Shown here one piece after another: positions 56,703 to 64,000 of a DNA stretch of 64,000 nucleotides. The DNA is taken from positions 1 through 64,000 of the forward strand of contig NZ_JADGMV010000008.1 in assembly GCF_015234355.1 (NCBI RefSeq), in the 5' to 3' direction. Every line of letters begins with the position of its first letter. Within the stretch, counting starts at the first letter, position 1. This stretch comes from Psychrobacter sp. NG25. GTDB lineage: Bacteria > Pseudomonadota > Gammaproteobacteria > Pseudomonadales > Moraxellaceae. A model generated the notes under the pieces. It did not search any database. It was given only the letters and a program-made list of their open reading frames with translations, and had not been told where the DNA came from. Made by a program: the position numbers and the translations under genes.

Positions 56703-56723
56703 GCATAGTTTTTAAGATTAAAA

Positions 56724-58442
56724 CTATTTACCGCTTACTTTTGCCATGACTTCTTCACGGCTTAGCATTTGCTTTTCTGCTTCACGGCGATTGACGTATT
56801 CGTACTTACCTTCAGCCAAGTTACGGTCTGAAACCACGATACGATGTGGAATACCAATCAATTCTAGATCAGCAAACTTAACGCCTGGACGCTCGTTACG
56901 ATCATCTAGCAACACGTTAATGCCTTGAGCTTTTAACTCTTCATACAGTGCTGTAGCAGTCTGCATGACGGTCTCTTCTTTTGACTTCATCGGTATGATA
57001 GCGACTTCAAAAGGAGCGATTGAATCATTAACCGTTGGCGTCTTCGGCCACATGATACCGTTTTCATCGTTGTTCTGCTCAATGGCAGCAGCGATGATAC
57101 GGCTCACACCGATACCGTAGCAACCCATCATTAGCGTGACGGGTTTGCCATCTTCACCAGAAACGCGGCAATTCATGGCTTGCGAGTATTTATCACCCAA
57201 CTGGAAGATGTGACCGACTTCGATACCACGTTTGATTTTCAGCGTGCCCTTACCATCAGGAGATGGATCGCCTTCTTGTACATTACGTACATCGACGATA
57301 CGTGTGATACGAGCATCACGAGCCCAGTTCATACCGATAGTATGCTTATTGACTTCATTAGCACCGCACACAAAGTCTGACAACGTAGCAGCTGAACGAT
57401 CGACAAAGACAGGCATATCTAGGTCAACACCGATATAGCCTTTGTGCAAACCAGCTGCTTTTAGCTCTTCATCAGAAGCTAATGTCAGTGGCACATTGGC
57501 CTCTTCAATTTTTTCAGCTTTGATGGTATTGAGCTGATGATCACCGCGCAACACGATAGCAATCAGTTGTGGCTCATCGTCTTCGGTATGACCGTGGACG
57601 ATTAGGGTTTTGACTGTATTCTCTAACGGCACATCTAGATGCTCAGCTACCATTTTACAGCTGGTCATATCTTCCGTTAAAACGTCTTCGCGTTCCATTT
57701 TTGGCGGTTGACGCTCAGCAGTGCTTACCGATTCAGCCAGCTCAACGTTAGCCGCATAATCAGAAGAATCTGAGAACGCGATATCGTCTTCGCCACTGTC
57801 TGCCAATACATGGAACTCATGAGAAGCAAAACCACCGATAGACCCTGTATCCGCTTGTACTGCACGGAAGTCTAAACCCAAACGGGTAAAGATGCGCGTA
57901 TAAGCGTCATACATATCATGGTAAGTTTTGGCCAATGAAGCTTGGTCAACGTGGAATGAATAAGCATCTTTCATCGTAAATTCGCGCGCGCGCATCACAC
58001 CAAAGCGTGGACGAATCTCGTCACGGAATTTGTTTTGAATTTGGAAGAAAGTAATCGGTAGTTGTTTATAACTACGTAGCTCACCTTGGGCAAGATTGGT
58101 AATGACTTCTTCATGCGTTGGACCAAGCACAAAATCACGATCATGACGGTCTTTGAAGCGTAATAGCTCAGGACCATAATCGTCAAAACGTCCGGTCGTT
58201 TGCCAAAGCTCAGCAGGCTGAGTCATCGGCATCAGCACTTCTTGTGCACCGATATTCTGCATCTCTTCACGAACAATGCGCTCGACTTTTTGCAAGATGC
58301 GTAGCCCCATGGGCAGCCAAATATATAACCCAGAAGCAATCTTTCGGATAAGACCTGCACGCACCATCAATTGGCTTGAGGCGATGTCGGCATCACTTGG
58401 GGTTTCTTTTAGTGTGGCAAATAAAAATTGACTGGCTTTCAT
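56724..58442 (-). CDS. proS: Prolyl-tRNA synthetase
   Basis: Charges tRNA-Pro. 572 residues, normal for the bacterial (ProS2-like) form. Class II motifs are visible: motif 1/2 region [25 protein letters not shown] and [11 protein letters not shown], and motif 3 ending [12 protein letters not shown]. An YbaK-type editing insertion, which removes mischarged Ala-tRNA-Pro, is at about residues 225-390 ([18 protein letters not shown]). An anticodon-binding domain closes the protein ([19 protein letters not shown]). Confidence 0.97.
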   Translation of the reverse strand: MKASQFLFATLKETPSDADIASSQLMVRAGLIRKIASGLYIWLPMGLRILQKVERIVREEMQNIGAQEVLMPMTQPAELWQTTGRFDDYGPELLRFKDRHDRDFVLGPTHEEVITNLAQGELRSYKQLPITFFQIQNKFRDEIRPRFGVMRAREFTMKDAYSFHVDQASLAKTYHDMYDAYTRIFTRLGLDFRAVQADTGSIGGFASHEFHVLADSGEDDIAFSDSSDYAANVELAESVSTAERQPPKMEREDVLTEDMTSCKMVAEHLDVPLENTVKTLIVHGHTEDDEPQLIAIVLRGDHQLNTIKAEKIEEANVPLTLASDEELKAAGLHKGYIGVDLDMPVFVDRSAATLSDFVCGANEVNKHTIGMNWARDARITRIVDVRNVQEGDPSPDGKGTLKIKRGIEVGHIFQLGDKYSQAMNCRVSGEDGKPVTLMMGCYGIGVSRIIAAAIEQNNDENGIMWPKTPTVNDSIAPFEVAIIPMKSKEETVMQTATALYEELKAQGINVLLDDRNERPGVKFADLELIGIPHRIVVSDRNLAEGKYEYVNRREAEKQMLSREEVMAKVSGK

Positions 58443-59021
58443 AAATAAAGCGTAACCTTATCAACGATAAAAAATAAGAAGAAATAGTAGGATGTTGAGC
58501 GTATGGCTAATCGTTTCATGGCCGCCGCAAGCTTACCTTTATAACTTAGCAATAATCTAGGGCATTTCCTAGTGACTAACATTCAGTGAATAAAATGCTC
58601 ATAATAAAGAGCATCTTAGTAAAACCGCTCTAATAATATAGAAGAGGGGAAATCTTGATTGATGCATCAGTATGCTGAAATACAAAATATTCAGGCCAAA
58701 AGCCTGATAAATACTTTGATACTGACATTTTATTCATACAATCTGACTATGTTAGGTAAAGTTTGCCTAAGACGCAATGACTTTCTGTTTTTTAAGACCG
58801 AACATTGCATAAAGGTAGCGATGAGGTTGTTATAACTCGATTATTTACCAGTTCTAAGCCTATTTTTAGAAAATCTTGAAGAATTTTTTGACTAACAACG
58901 CATCAGTAATTATGTAGGGTATTGGTAGCTATTACTTGAAGTTACTCCGTGTACATAGCATTTATATTTTATATACCAATCTGCCATGTGCTTCATACGA
59001 CAAAACCTTGAGGATGCTTAT
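58443..59021. other. Intergenic region between proS and the DUF4230 gene
   Basis: About 580 bases without a supportable ORF. Short hairpins are ATGCTC/GAGCAT at 58595-58614 and CAGGC/GCCTG at 58691-58705. It should hold the divergent promoters. Confidence 0.5.
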
Positions 59022-59771
59022 ATGAATAGTCCTGATAATCGATCTTCTGTTAATGCTAATAAGACCAATCCACAAGGTAAAAAACCCATCGCAATGATGT
59101 CGTGGATTGTGTTGCTTATCGGTTTAATAGCTATCGTTTTTGCGATTTATAGTGTTCAAAACAGTACCAAGGAAGCGCCAATAGAAACTATTACTCGTGA
59201 AGGCGTGGTTACTCAAATCCAAAACCTAAATCGTTTAGAAACGGTGTCGTTTAGTGTCGATACCGTTATTACCAGCCAGCGTGGTGGTAGTTGGCAAAAG
59301 CTGTGGCAAGATGAGCAAAAAGGATTATTTATTGCGCATGGACGTGTTGAGGCAGGGGTAGATCTGAGCGCCTTGACACCTGAGATGGTACAAGTGGTTC
59401 AGCCTGTTGCTTCTGATGTAAATGATGACCAAACATCGGAGGCTAACACGACGGCATCGACCATGCCACAAATCAATATCACCTTGCCACCATCAGAGAT
59501 ATTTTCGGTGTATTTAGACGATATTGAGATTTATGATTGGCAGACTGGTGCGTTTGGTATGATGCAAGTCGATCCAAAGATATTTGACCAAGCGCAGAGC
59601 ATGGCCAAAAAAGAAGTCCTAGAGCGTGCGTGCCGCGGTGATGTAATGACGATGGCTCTACAAAATTCACAGACACAGTTGCAGCAACTGTTTGCGCTGA
59701 CTGGTGCAGTCGTTACGGTGACCACACAAGGTGCAGGCGCATGTCAGTTTCCATCGGTTACGAATGGCTAA
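59022..59771 (+). CDS. DUF4230 membrane-anchored protein
   Basis: A 249-residue protein with a short polar N-terminus, a single membrane helix (about 21-43, WIVLLIGLIAIVFAIYSV) and a periplasmic DUF4230 domain with TVITSQRGGSWQKLWQDEQK, LFIAHGRVEAGVDLS and FSVYLDDIEIYDWQTGAFG. The last part is a long helix with DPKIFDQAQSMAKKEVLERA. The ATG at 59022 has TTGAGG nine bases upstream; 12 residues upstream in frame lack support. Function unknown. Confidence 0.86.
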   Translation: MNSPDNRSSVNANKTNPQGKKPIAMMSWIVLLIGLIAIVFAIYSVQNSTKEAPIETITREGVVTQIQNLNRLETVSFSVDTVITSQRGGSWQKLWQDEQKGLFIAHGRVEAGVDLSALTPEMVQVVQPVASDVNDDQTSEANTTASTMPQINITLPPSEIFSVYLDDIEIYDWQTGAFGMMQVDPKIFDQAQSMAKKEVLERACRGDVMTMALQNSQTQLQQLFALTGAVVTVTTQGAGACQFPSVTNG

Positions 59772-59794
59772 TCCACTGTTTATTTTCCTTCAAA

Positions 59795-61429
59795 TTAGCC
59801 TTCTTTCTTAAACTCAGCGATTGCCAATAGGCGTGCTGCTTTATGCTCAACCATTGGTACAGGGTAGTCTGTATCGGCGAAGTCTCCTTTCTTACTGAGT
59901 GCTTTACGCATTTTCTCTTCTGAGTGCAGGATAGTAGCAGGGATGTTTTTTAGCTCAGGCAGCCAAGTCTTAATAAACTCGCCCTTTGCATCATGAGTTT
60001 TGGCTTGGCTAAAAGGGTTCATAATTCGGAAGTAGGGTGCTGAGTCAGTGCCCGTAGAAGCGCTCCATTGCCAGCCGCCATTGTTAGACGCAAAGTCACC
60101 ATCTATCAGCTGCTGCATAAAGTATCGCTCGCCCCAGCGCCAATCAATCAGTAAGTCTTTGGTCAAAAACATCGCCGTCACCATTCGCAGGCGATTGTGC
60201 ATAAATCCTGTTGCATTTAGACAGCGAATCGCGGCATCAACCAACGGTACGCCTGTCATGCCTTTGCACCATGCATCAAAGTCATCATTATCATACGACC
60301 AACTAATTTTGATGTCAGTCTCATGCTTATATGCCTGATGGCGAATCAGCTCTGGCTTATAGTCCAAGATATGACGATAAAAATCGCGCCATGCCAGCTC
60401 GCTTATCCAGCGATTGATGTCGTTGTTGTCGCTATCATTACCATGCAGTTTTTCTTGTGCTTTATTTGCCTGTAGATAGCATAGTCTGGGGCTGATTGCG
60501 CCAATAGTGAGGTAAGCCGATAACTGACTGGTCGCATGCAAGCTAGGCACGTCACGACTCACATCATAGTTATTGATATCCTCAGCGATAAAGTCTTCTA
60601 AACGTTGGCAAGCCGCTGTTTCACCAGCAGGATAGGCGTCACGAGCATGTTCGAGTTGGGCACTTGTATCTGTATTATTATCAGTTTCATTGCTGTTTGA
60701 CTGTTTTTGATAGGCGTTGACCGTTTTTGTACTGAGACTTTCTATCTCTTTTACCGTGTTTGCAGCGTTTTTTGCTAGCTCGAAAGTCACGCTATTATTC
60801 GAATGTATAGCGGGTGCTTGATGCATTTGTATATCACTCACCTCCAACGTATGCCGCCATTTTTTATAAAACGGCGTAAATACTTGATACATGCTGTCGC
60901 CATCGTTGGTCGTAATGGTTTGCGGTGGCAAGATACATTGATCATGCCAGCGTACAAACTCAATATCGCTTTTCGCCAGTTGCTCAGTTAATTGTTCATC
61001 ACGATCGATCTCATTACCTTCGTACTCATGGTTGGCCATGATAGCGCTGATATGATTGGCATTGCAGATAGCTAATAGCGCGTCAATAGAGTCAGAAAAG
61101 TTTGGGCAAACCTGTACTGTTAAAGTGATGTTTAACTGTTCTTGCAGTTTTTTTGCGAGGATAGGCAAGGTACGGGCGATGTGATCGACTTGCACAAGCG
61201 ACGTATCATGCGCTTGCCACTGCTCAGGCGTGAGAAAGAATACGGCACTGACCAGTGCATTATCTTCGTTTGCCCGTTCACAAATCGCAGCCAAGGCGGT
61301 ATTATCATGAACTCGTAGGTCACGGCGAAACCACATCAAGTAATGCGGCGGATTTGCGCCAGTGACCTTGCCACTATCACTGTCGTTGCAGTCAGTTGGA
61401 TTGGCCGTTGCCGATGCAGTCTTAGACAT
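59795..61429 (-). CDS. phrB: Deoxyribodipyrimidine photolyase
   Basis: Light-driven FAD enzyme that splits UV-induced cyclobutane pyrimidine dimers. N-terminal photolyase domain (HYLMWFRRDLRVHDNTALAA, antenna-binding), and the FAD domain with ELAWRDFYRH, GYPLVDAA-like GVPLVDAAIRCLNATGFMHN and ASNNGGWQWSASTGTDSAPY. 544 residues; about 28 extra N-terminal residues and a Ser/Asn/Thr-rich insertion near residue 235 make it longer than E. coli PhrB (472). The C-terminal Trp electron-relay residues appear to be retained. Monocistronic. Confidence 0.95.
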   Translation of the reverse strand: MSKTASATANPTDCNDSDSGKVTGANPPHYLMWFRRDLRVHDNTALAAICERANEDNALVSAVFFLTPEQWQAHDTSLVQVDHIARTLPILAKKLQEQLNITLTVQVCPNFSDSIDALLAICNANHISAIMANHEYEGNEIDRDEQLTEQLAKSDIEFVRWHDQCILPPQTITTNDGDSMYQVFTPFYKKWRHTLEVSDIQMHQAPAIHSNNSVTFELAKNAANTVKEIESLSTKTVNAYQKQSNSNETDNNTDTSAQLEHARDAYPAGETAACQRLEDFIAEDINNYDVSRDVPSLHATSQLSAYLTIGAISPRLCYLQANKAQEKLHGNDSDNNDINRWISELAWRDFYRHILDYKPELIRHQAYKHETDIKISWSYDNDDFDAWCKGMTGVPLVDAAIRCLNATGFMHNRLRMVTAMFLTKDLLIDWRWGERYFMQQLIDGDFASNNGGWQWSASTGTDSAPYFRIMNPFSQAKTHDAKGEFIKTWLPELKNIPATILHSEEKMRKALSKKGDFADTDYPVPMVEHKAARLLAIAEFKKEG

Positions 61430-61630
61430 TCGAGTATTCCTGTATTAATCAATCGCAATCATAAACAAAACTGGGAATAAAAGTATGCTAGGATAAGTTT
61501 TTGGATGCAACGGCTTTGCTGTTTGATTAACAAAACCTCATCACATATAACGATTTACCTTTAGCTTGAATCTATCTGATGCCGTTATAATCGGTGTCAT
61601 ATTTAGTATCATGAAATGCAAGGTCACGAA

Positions 61631-62314
61631 ATGCACGTCAAGTTCTGCGGTTTTACTCAGCTTAGTGATATACAGACTGCGACACAGTTAGGTGTTGATG
61701 CGGTCGGCTTGGTGTTTTATCCGCCCAGTCCTCGTGCCGTGACGCTAGCGCAAGCCCAGATATTAAGTACTGCTGTACCTGCTTTTGTGAGCGTGGTGGC
61801 GTTGGTGGTCAATATGCCACAGGATGAGTTGGTTGAGCTGGCAGATACTGTGCCTTTTGACATCATACAATTCCACGGTGATGAGAGTGCTGAGCAATGC
61901 CAACAGCTGGCGAGCACAGTCAATAAACGCTGGATTAAAGCGTTACGTGTCAATGCCGATACGGATAGTGCTGCTAGTGTGCGCGCTCAGATTGATGAGT
62001 TTGCCCAAGCAGGAGCGAGCAGTATCTTATTAGATGCCTACCATCAGCATAAATACGGTGGTACGGGTGCGCGCTTCGATTGGAGTCTCATACCGCAAGA
62101 CAGCTCGCTACCAATTATCTTAGCGGGTGGACTAAATCCCGAAAATATCGCGGCTACTTTAGAGTTGCCTATTTATGCAGTCGATGTCAGCGGCGGTATT
62201 GAGATAGATAAAGGTAAAAAAGATCCTGCAAAAATGCGCGCCTTTATGAAAGCAGTAAAACGCGATCGATGGCAAAACGCGACGCCTAGCGAACCTTCGA
62301 ACACAAGTAGCTAG
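61631..62314 (+). CDS. trpF: Phosphoribosylanthranilate isomerase
   Basis: Third step of tryptophan synthesis: converts phosphoribosylanthranilate to CdRP. TIM barrel of 227 residues with catalytic Cys in VKFCGFTQLSD, the Asp in LLDAYHQHKYGGTGARFDW and the phosphate-binding LAGGLNPENIA and DVSGGIE. AAGG lies seven bases before ATG 61631; an ATG five codons earlier is less likely. trpB follows 86 bases later on the same strand, and trpA after it. Confidence 0.96.
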   Translation: MHVKFCGFTQLSDIQTATQLGVDAVGLVFYPPSPRAVTLAQAQILSTAVPAFVSVVALVVNMPQDELVELADTVPFDIIQFHGDESAEQCQQLASTVNKRWIKALRVNADTDSAASVRAQIDEFAQAGASSILLDAYHQHKYGGTGARFDWSLIPQDSSLPIILAGGLNPENIAATLELPIYAVDVSGGIEIDKGKKDPAKMRAFMKAVKRDRWQNATPSEPSNTSS

Positions 62315-62400
62315 TTTTATATCAGCTCAATAGCTCGTTACTTAAACTATTTCTCCCTTATTTATTCTAAAAAATACCACTTAATATAGTAGGAATTACC

Positions 62401-63675
62401 ATGAGTCATGTCGATAACAATAATTTATCTGCTACCGCACAAGCTATCAATACCTTTACCAATCCAGCGGACGTACAGGATTTTAACCAATACCCTGATG
62501 CCCGTGGACATTTTGGCGTACACGGCGGTCGCTTTGTCTCTGAGACGTTAATGGCAGCACTAGAAGAGCTAGAGGCGCTATACACCAAGGTAAAAGCCGA
62601 TCCTGCATTCTGGGAAGAGTACCACAATGATTTGGTCAACTATGTCGGTCGCCCAACGCCGCTATATCACGCCAAACGCTTGAGTGATGAGATTGGTGGT
62701 GCGCAGATTTATTTCAAACGTGAAGATTTAAACCATACTGGCGCACACAAAGTTAATAACACCATCGGACAAGCACTGCTTGCTAAAATGTGTGGTAAGA
62801 AACGTATCATCGCTGAGACTGGCGCAGGACAGCATGGTGTAGCGACGGCGACGATTGCAGCCCGTTTAGGACTTGAGTGTATCGTTTACATGGGTGCGGA
62901 CGATGTCGAGCGCCAAAAAATGAACGTCTATCGTATGCGCTTGCTTGGTGCGACAGTTGTGCCGGTGACTTCTGGCTCACGCACGCTCAAAGACGCGATG
63001 AACGAAGCCATGCGCGACTGGGTCACTAACGTCGATAGCACGTACTACATCATCGGTACGGTTGCAGGCCCGCATCCTTATCCGCTATTGGTTCGTGATT
63101 TCCAAGCGATTATTGGTAAAGAAGCACGCATTCAACATATAGAAAAAACAGGTAAATTACCAGATGCATTGGTTGCTTGTGTCGGTGGTGGCTCAAACGC
63201 GATTGGTCTGTTCTTTGACTTCCTAAATGATACTGATGTGAAAATGTATGGCGTCGAAGCAACCGGTGATGGCATCGAAACAGGTCGCCATTCAGCGCCA
63301 CTAGCTGCTGGTCGTATCGGTGTGCTACATGGCAATCGTACTTACCTAATGGCAGATGATGAAGGTCAGATTCAAGAAACCCATTCTATCTCAGCCGGAC
63401 TGGATTATCCTGGTGTTGGCCCTGAGCATAGCTTCTTAAAAGACATGAAGCGTGTTGAATATGTCGGCTGTACTGACAAAGAGTCGTTGGAAGGCTTCCA
63501 TGAAGTCACGCGCAAAGAAGGTATCATTCCTGCATTAGAATCTGCTCATGCCGTTGCTTATGCACTAAAGCTAGCTAAGACAATGACGCCTGATCAAACG
63601 ATCATCGTTAATATGTCAGGTCGCGGTGATAAAGATTTGCATTCAGTGATGAAGGCGGAAGGGATTGAGTTGTAG
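62401..63675 (+). CDS. trpB: Tryptophan synthase beta subunit
   Basis: PLP enzyme that joins indole and serine to tryptophan. 424 residues. The PLP Lys is in [19 protein letters not shown], the indole-tunnel and subunit-contact region in [20 protein letters not shown], and the phosphate-binding GGGSNA in [12 protein letters not shown]. The first 25 residues are an unusual extension relative to E. coli. AGGAATT precedes the ATG. trpA starts 131 bases downstream. Confidence 0.98.
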   Translation: MSHVDNNNLSATAQAINTFTNPADVQDFNQYPDARGHFGVHGGRFVSETLMAALEELEALYTKVKADPAFWEEYHNDLVNYVGRPTPLYHAKRLSDEIGGAQIYFKREDLNHTGAHKVNNTIGQALLAKMCGKKRIIAETGAGQHGVATATIAARLGLECIVYMGADDVERQKMNVYRMRLLGATVVPVTSGSRTLKDAMNEAMRDWVTNVDSTYYIIGTVAGPHPYPLLVRDFQAIIGKEARIQHIEKTGKLPDALVACVGGGSNAIGLFFDFLNDTDVKMYGVEATGDGIETGRHSAPLAAGRIGVLHGNRTYLMADDEGQIQETHSISAGLDYPGVGPEHSFLKDMKRVEYVGCTDKESLEGFHEVTRKEGIIPALESAHAVAYALKLAKTMTPDQTIIVNMSGRGDKDLHSVMKAEGIEL

Positions 63676-63716
63676 TAGCTTTTATATGCTATTAATCTAC
63701 ATCTTATAAGAAAAAT

Positions 63717-63781
63717 GACTCAGTTCCCCTTATTACTTAATTTACTCAATAGAGATTATTTAATAAGGGGTTAAATGAGTC
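63717..63781 (+). promoter_or_regulatory. Long imperfect inverted repeat between trpB and trpA
   Basis: GACTCAGTTCCCCTTATTA pairs with TAATAAGGGGTTAAATGAGTC with one or two bulged bases, around a 24-base AT-rich loop. It is followed by TTTATAAC rather than a long T tract, so it does not look like a simple terminator; it could tune trpA relative to trpB or stabilise the trpB mRNA 3' end. Confidence 0.65.
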
Positions 63782-63806
63782 GGTTTATAACAATTAAGAG
63801 ACCACT

Positions 63807-64000
63807 ATGACTAGAATTGAAAGTACTTTTGCAACTTTAAAATCACAAAATAAAAAAGCCCTTATTCCTTATGTAATGGCAGGCGATCCCAATCCAGCGA
63901 CGACAGTAGGCTTGCTACATGATTTAGTGAAGCATGGCGCAGATATGATCGAAGTTGGTCTGCCATTCTCTGACCCAATGGCTGACGGCCCTGTGGTCGC
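63807..64000 (+). CDS. trpA: Tryptophan synthase alpha subunit (partial, N-terminal)
   Basis: The first 64 codons of trpA are in the window, cut by the window end. MTRIESTF...[31 protein letters not shown] contain the catalytic Glu (IEVG-x-P-F-S-D-P-x-A-D-G-P). Preceded by AAGAG at nine bases. The alpha subunit releases indole from indole-3-glycerol phosphate for the beta subunit. Confidence 0.96.
   Translation, partial: MTRIESTFATLKSQNKKALIPYVMAGDPNPATTVGLLHDLVKHGADMIEVGLPFSDPMADGPVV

Overview
This window looks like chromosomal DNA from a gammaproteobacterium of the Moraxellaceae, most likely Psychrobacter. That is an inference from gene content, protein resemblance, moderate GC and family-like gene order; there is no rRNA gene in the window to confirm it. 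Most of the sequence is ordinary core genome: translation (tuf end, proS, map, tRNA-Arg, rlmH, aat), division and wall (ftsK, dacB), nitrogen control (glnD), amino-acid synthesis (dapC, metH, trpF-trpB-trpA), redox (trxB, a c-type cytochrome) and queuosine synthesis (queF). I see no prophage, insertion sequence, integrase or CRISPR array.

Layout. 1-7.1 kb: end of tuf with its terminator, a RimI-like acetyltransferase, a MerR regulator, aat and trxB back to back, then ftsK. 7.4-18 kb: an amidase, a DODA-type dioxygenase, rlmH, two small membrane proteins, dacB (PBP4), an exonuclease paired with a CBS/DUF294 protein, and dapC. 18.2-22.9 kb: a small membrane protein sits inside the map-glnD-dapC neighbourhood. 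23.3-25.1 kb: a META-domain lipoprotein and a TolB-like propeller lipoprotein. 25.3-37.2 kb is the most unusual region: a YqiJ-like OB-fold membrane protein, a YqiK-like flotillin, a 2052-residue AAA+ ATPase behind a chain of hairpins, two tandem DUF2256 zinc-ribbon proteins too short for routine ORF calling, and an AT-rich HNH-nuclease-like gene that looks acquired. 37.3-45.4 kb: metH, two fasciclin (FAS1) lipoproteins with the remnant of a third copy between them, and an alanine/sodium symporter with a hairpin-rich upstream region. 46.5-51.7 kb: lemA with two TPM-domain proteins, an adenine/adenosine deaminase and a sirtuin. 51.9-64 kb: tRNA-Arg(CCG), cytochrome c, a YadGH-type ABC exporter, queF, an LprI-like protein, proS, a DUF4230 protein, photolyase and the start of the trp cluster.

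Two dispersed intergenic repeat families recur. One is a roughly 105-110 bp element bounded by TATAGTC...GACTATA inverted ends (about eight copies, some decayed). The other is a short GAGGACACG[C/G]CCTA motif at gene borders. Neither has a coding capacity; the first resembles a MITE or REP-like element.

The best candidates for something undescribed are the YqiJ/flotillin/giant-ATPase module with its structured leader, the tandem DUF2256 genes next to an alien HNH gene, and the palindromic repeat family.
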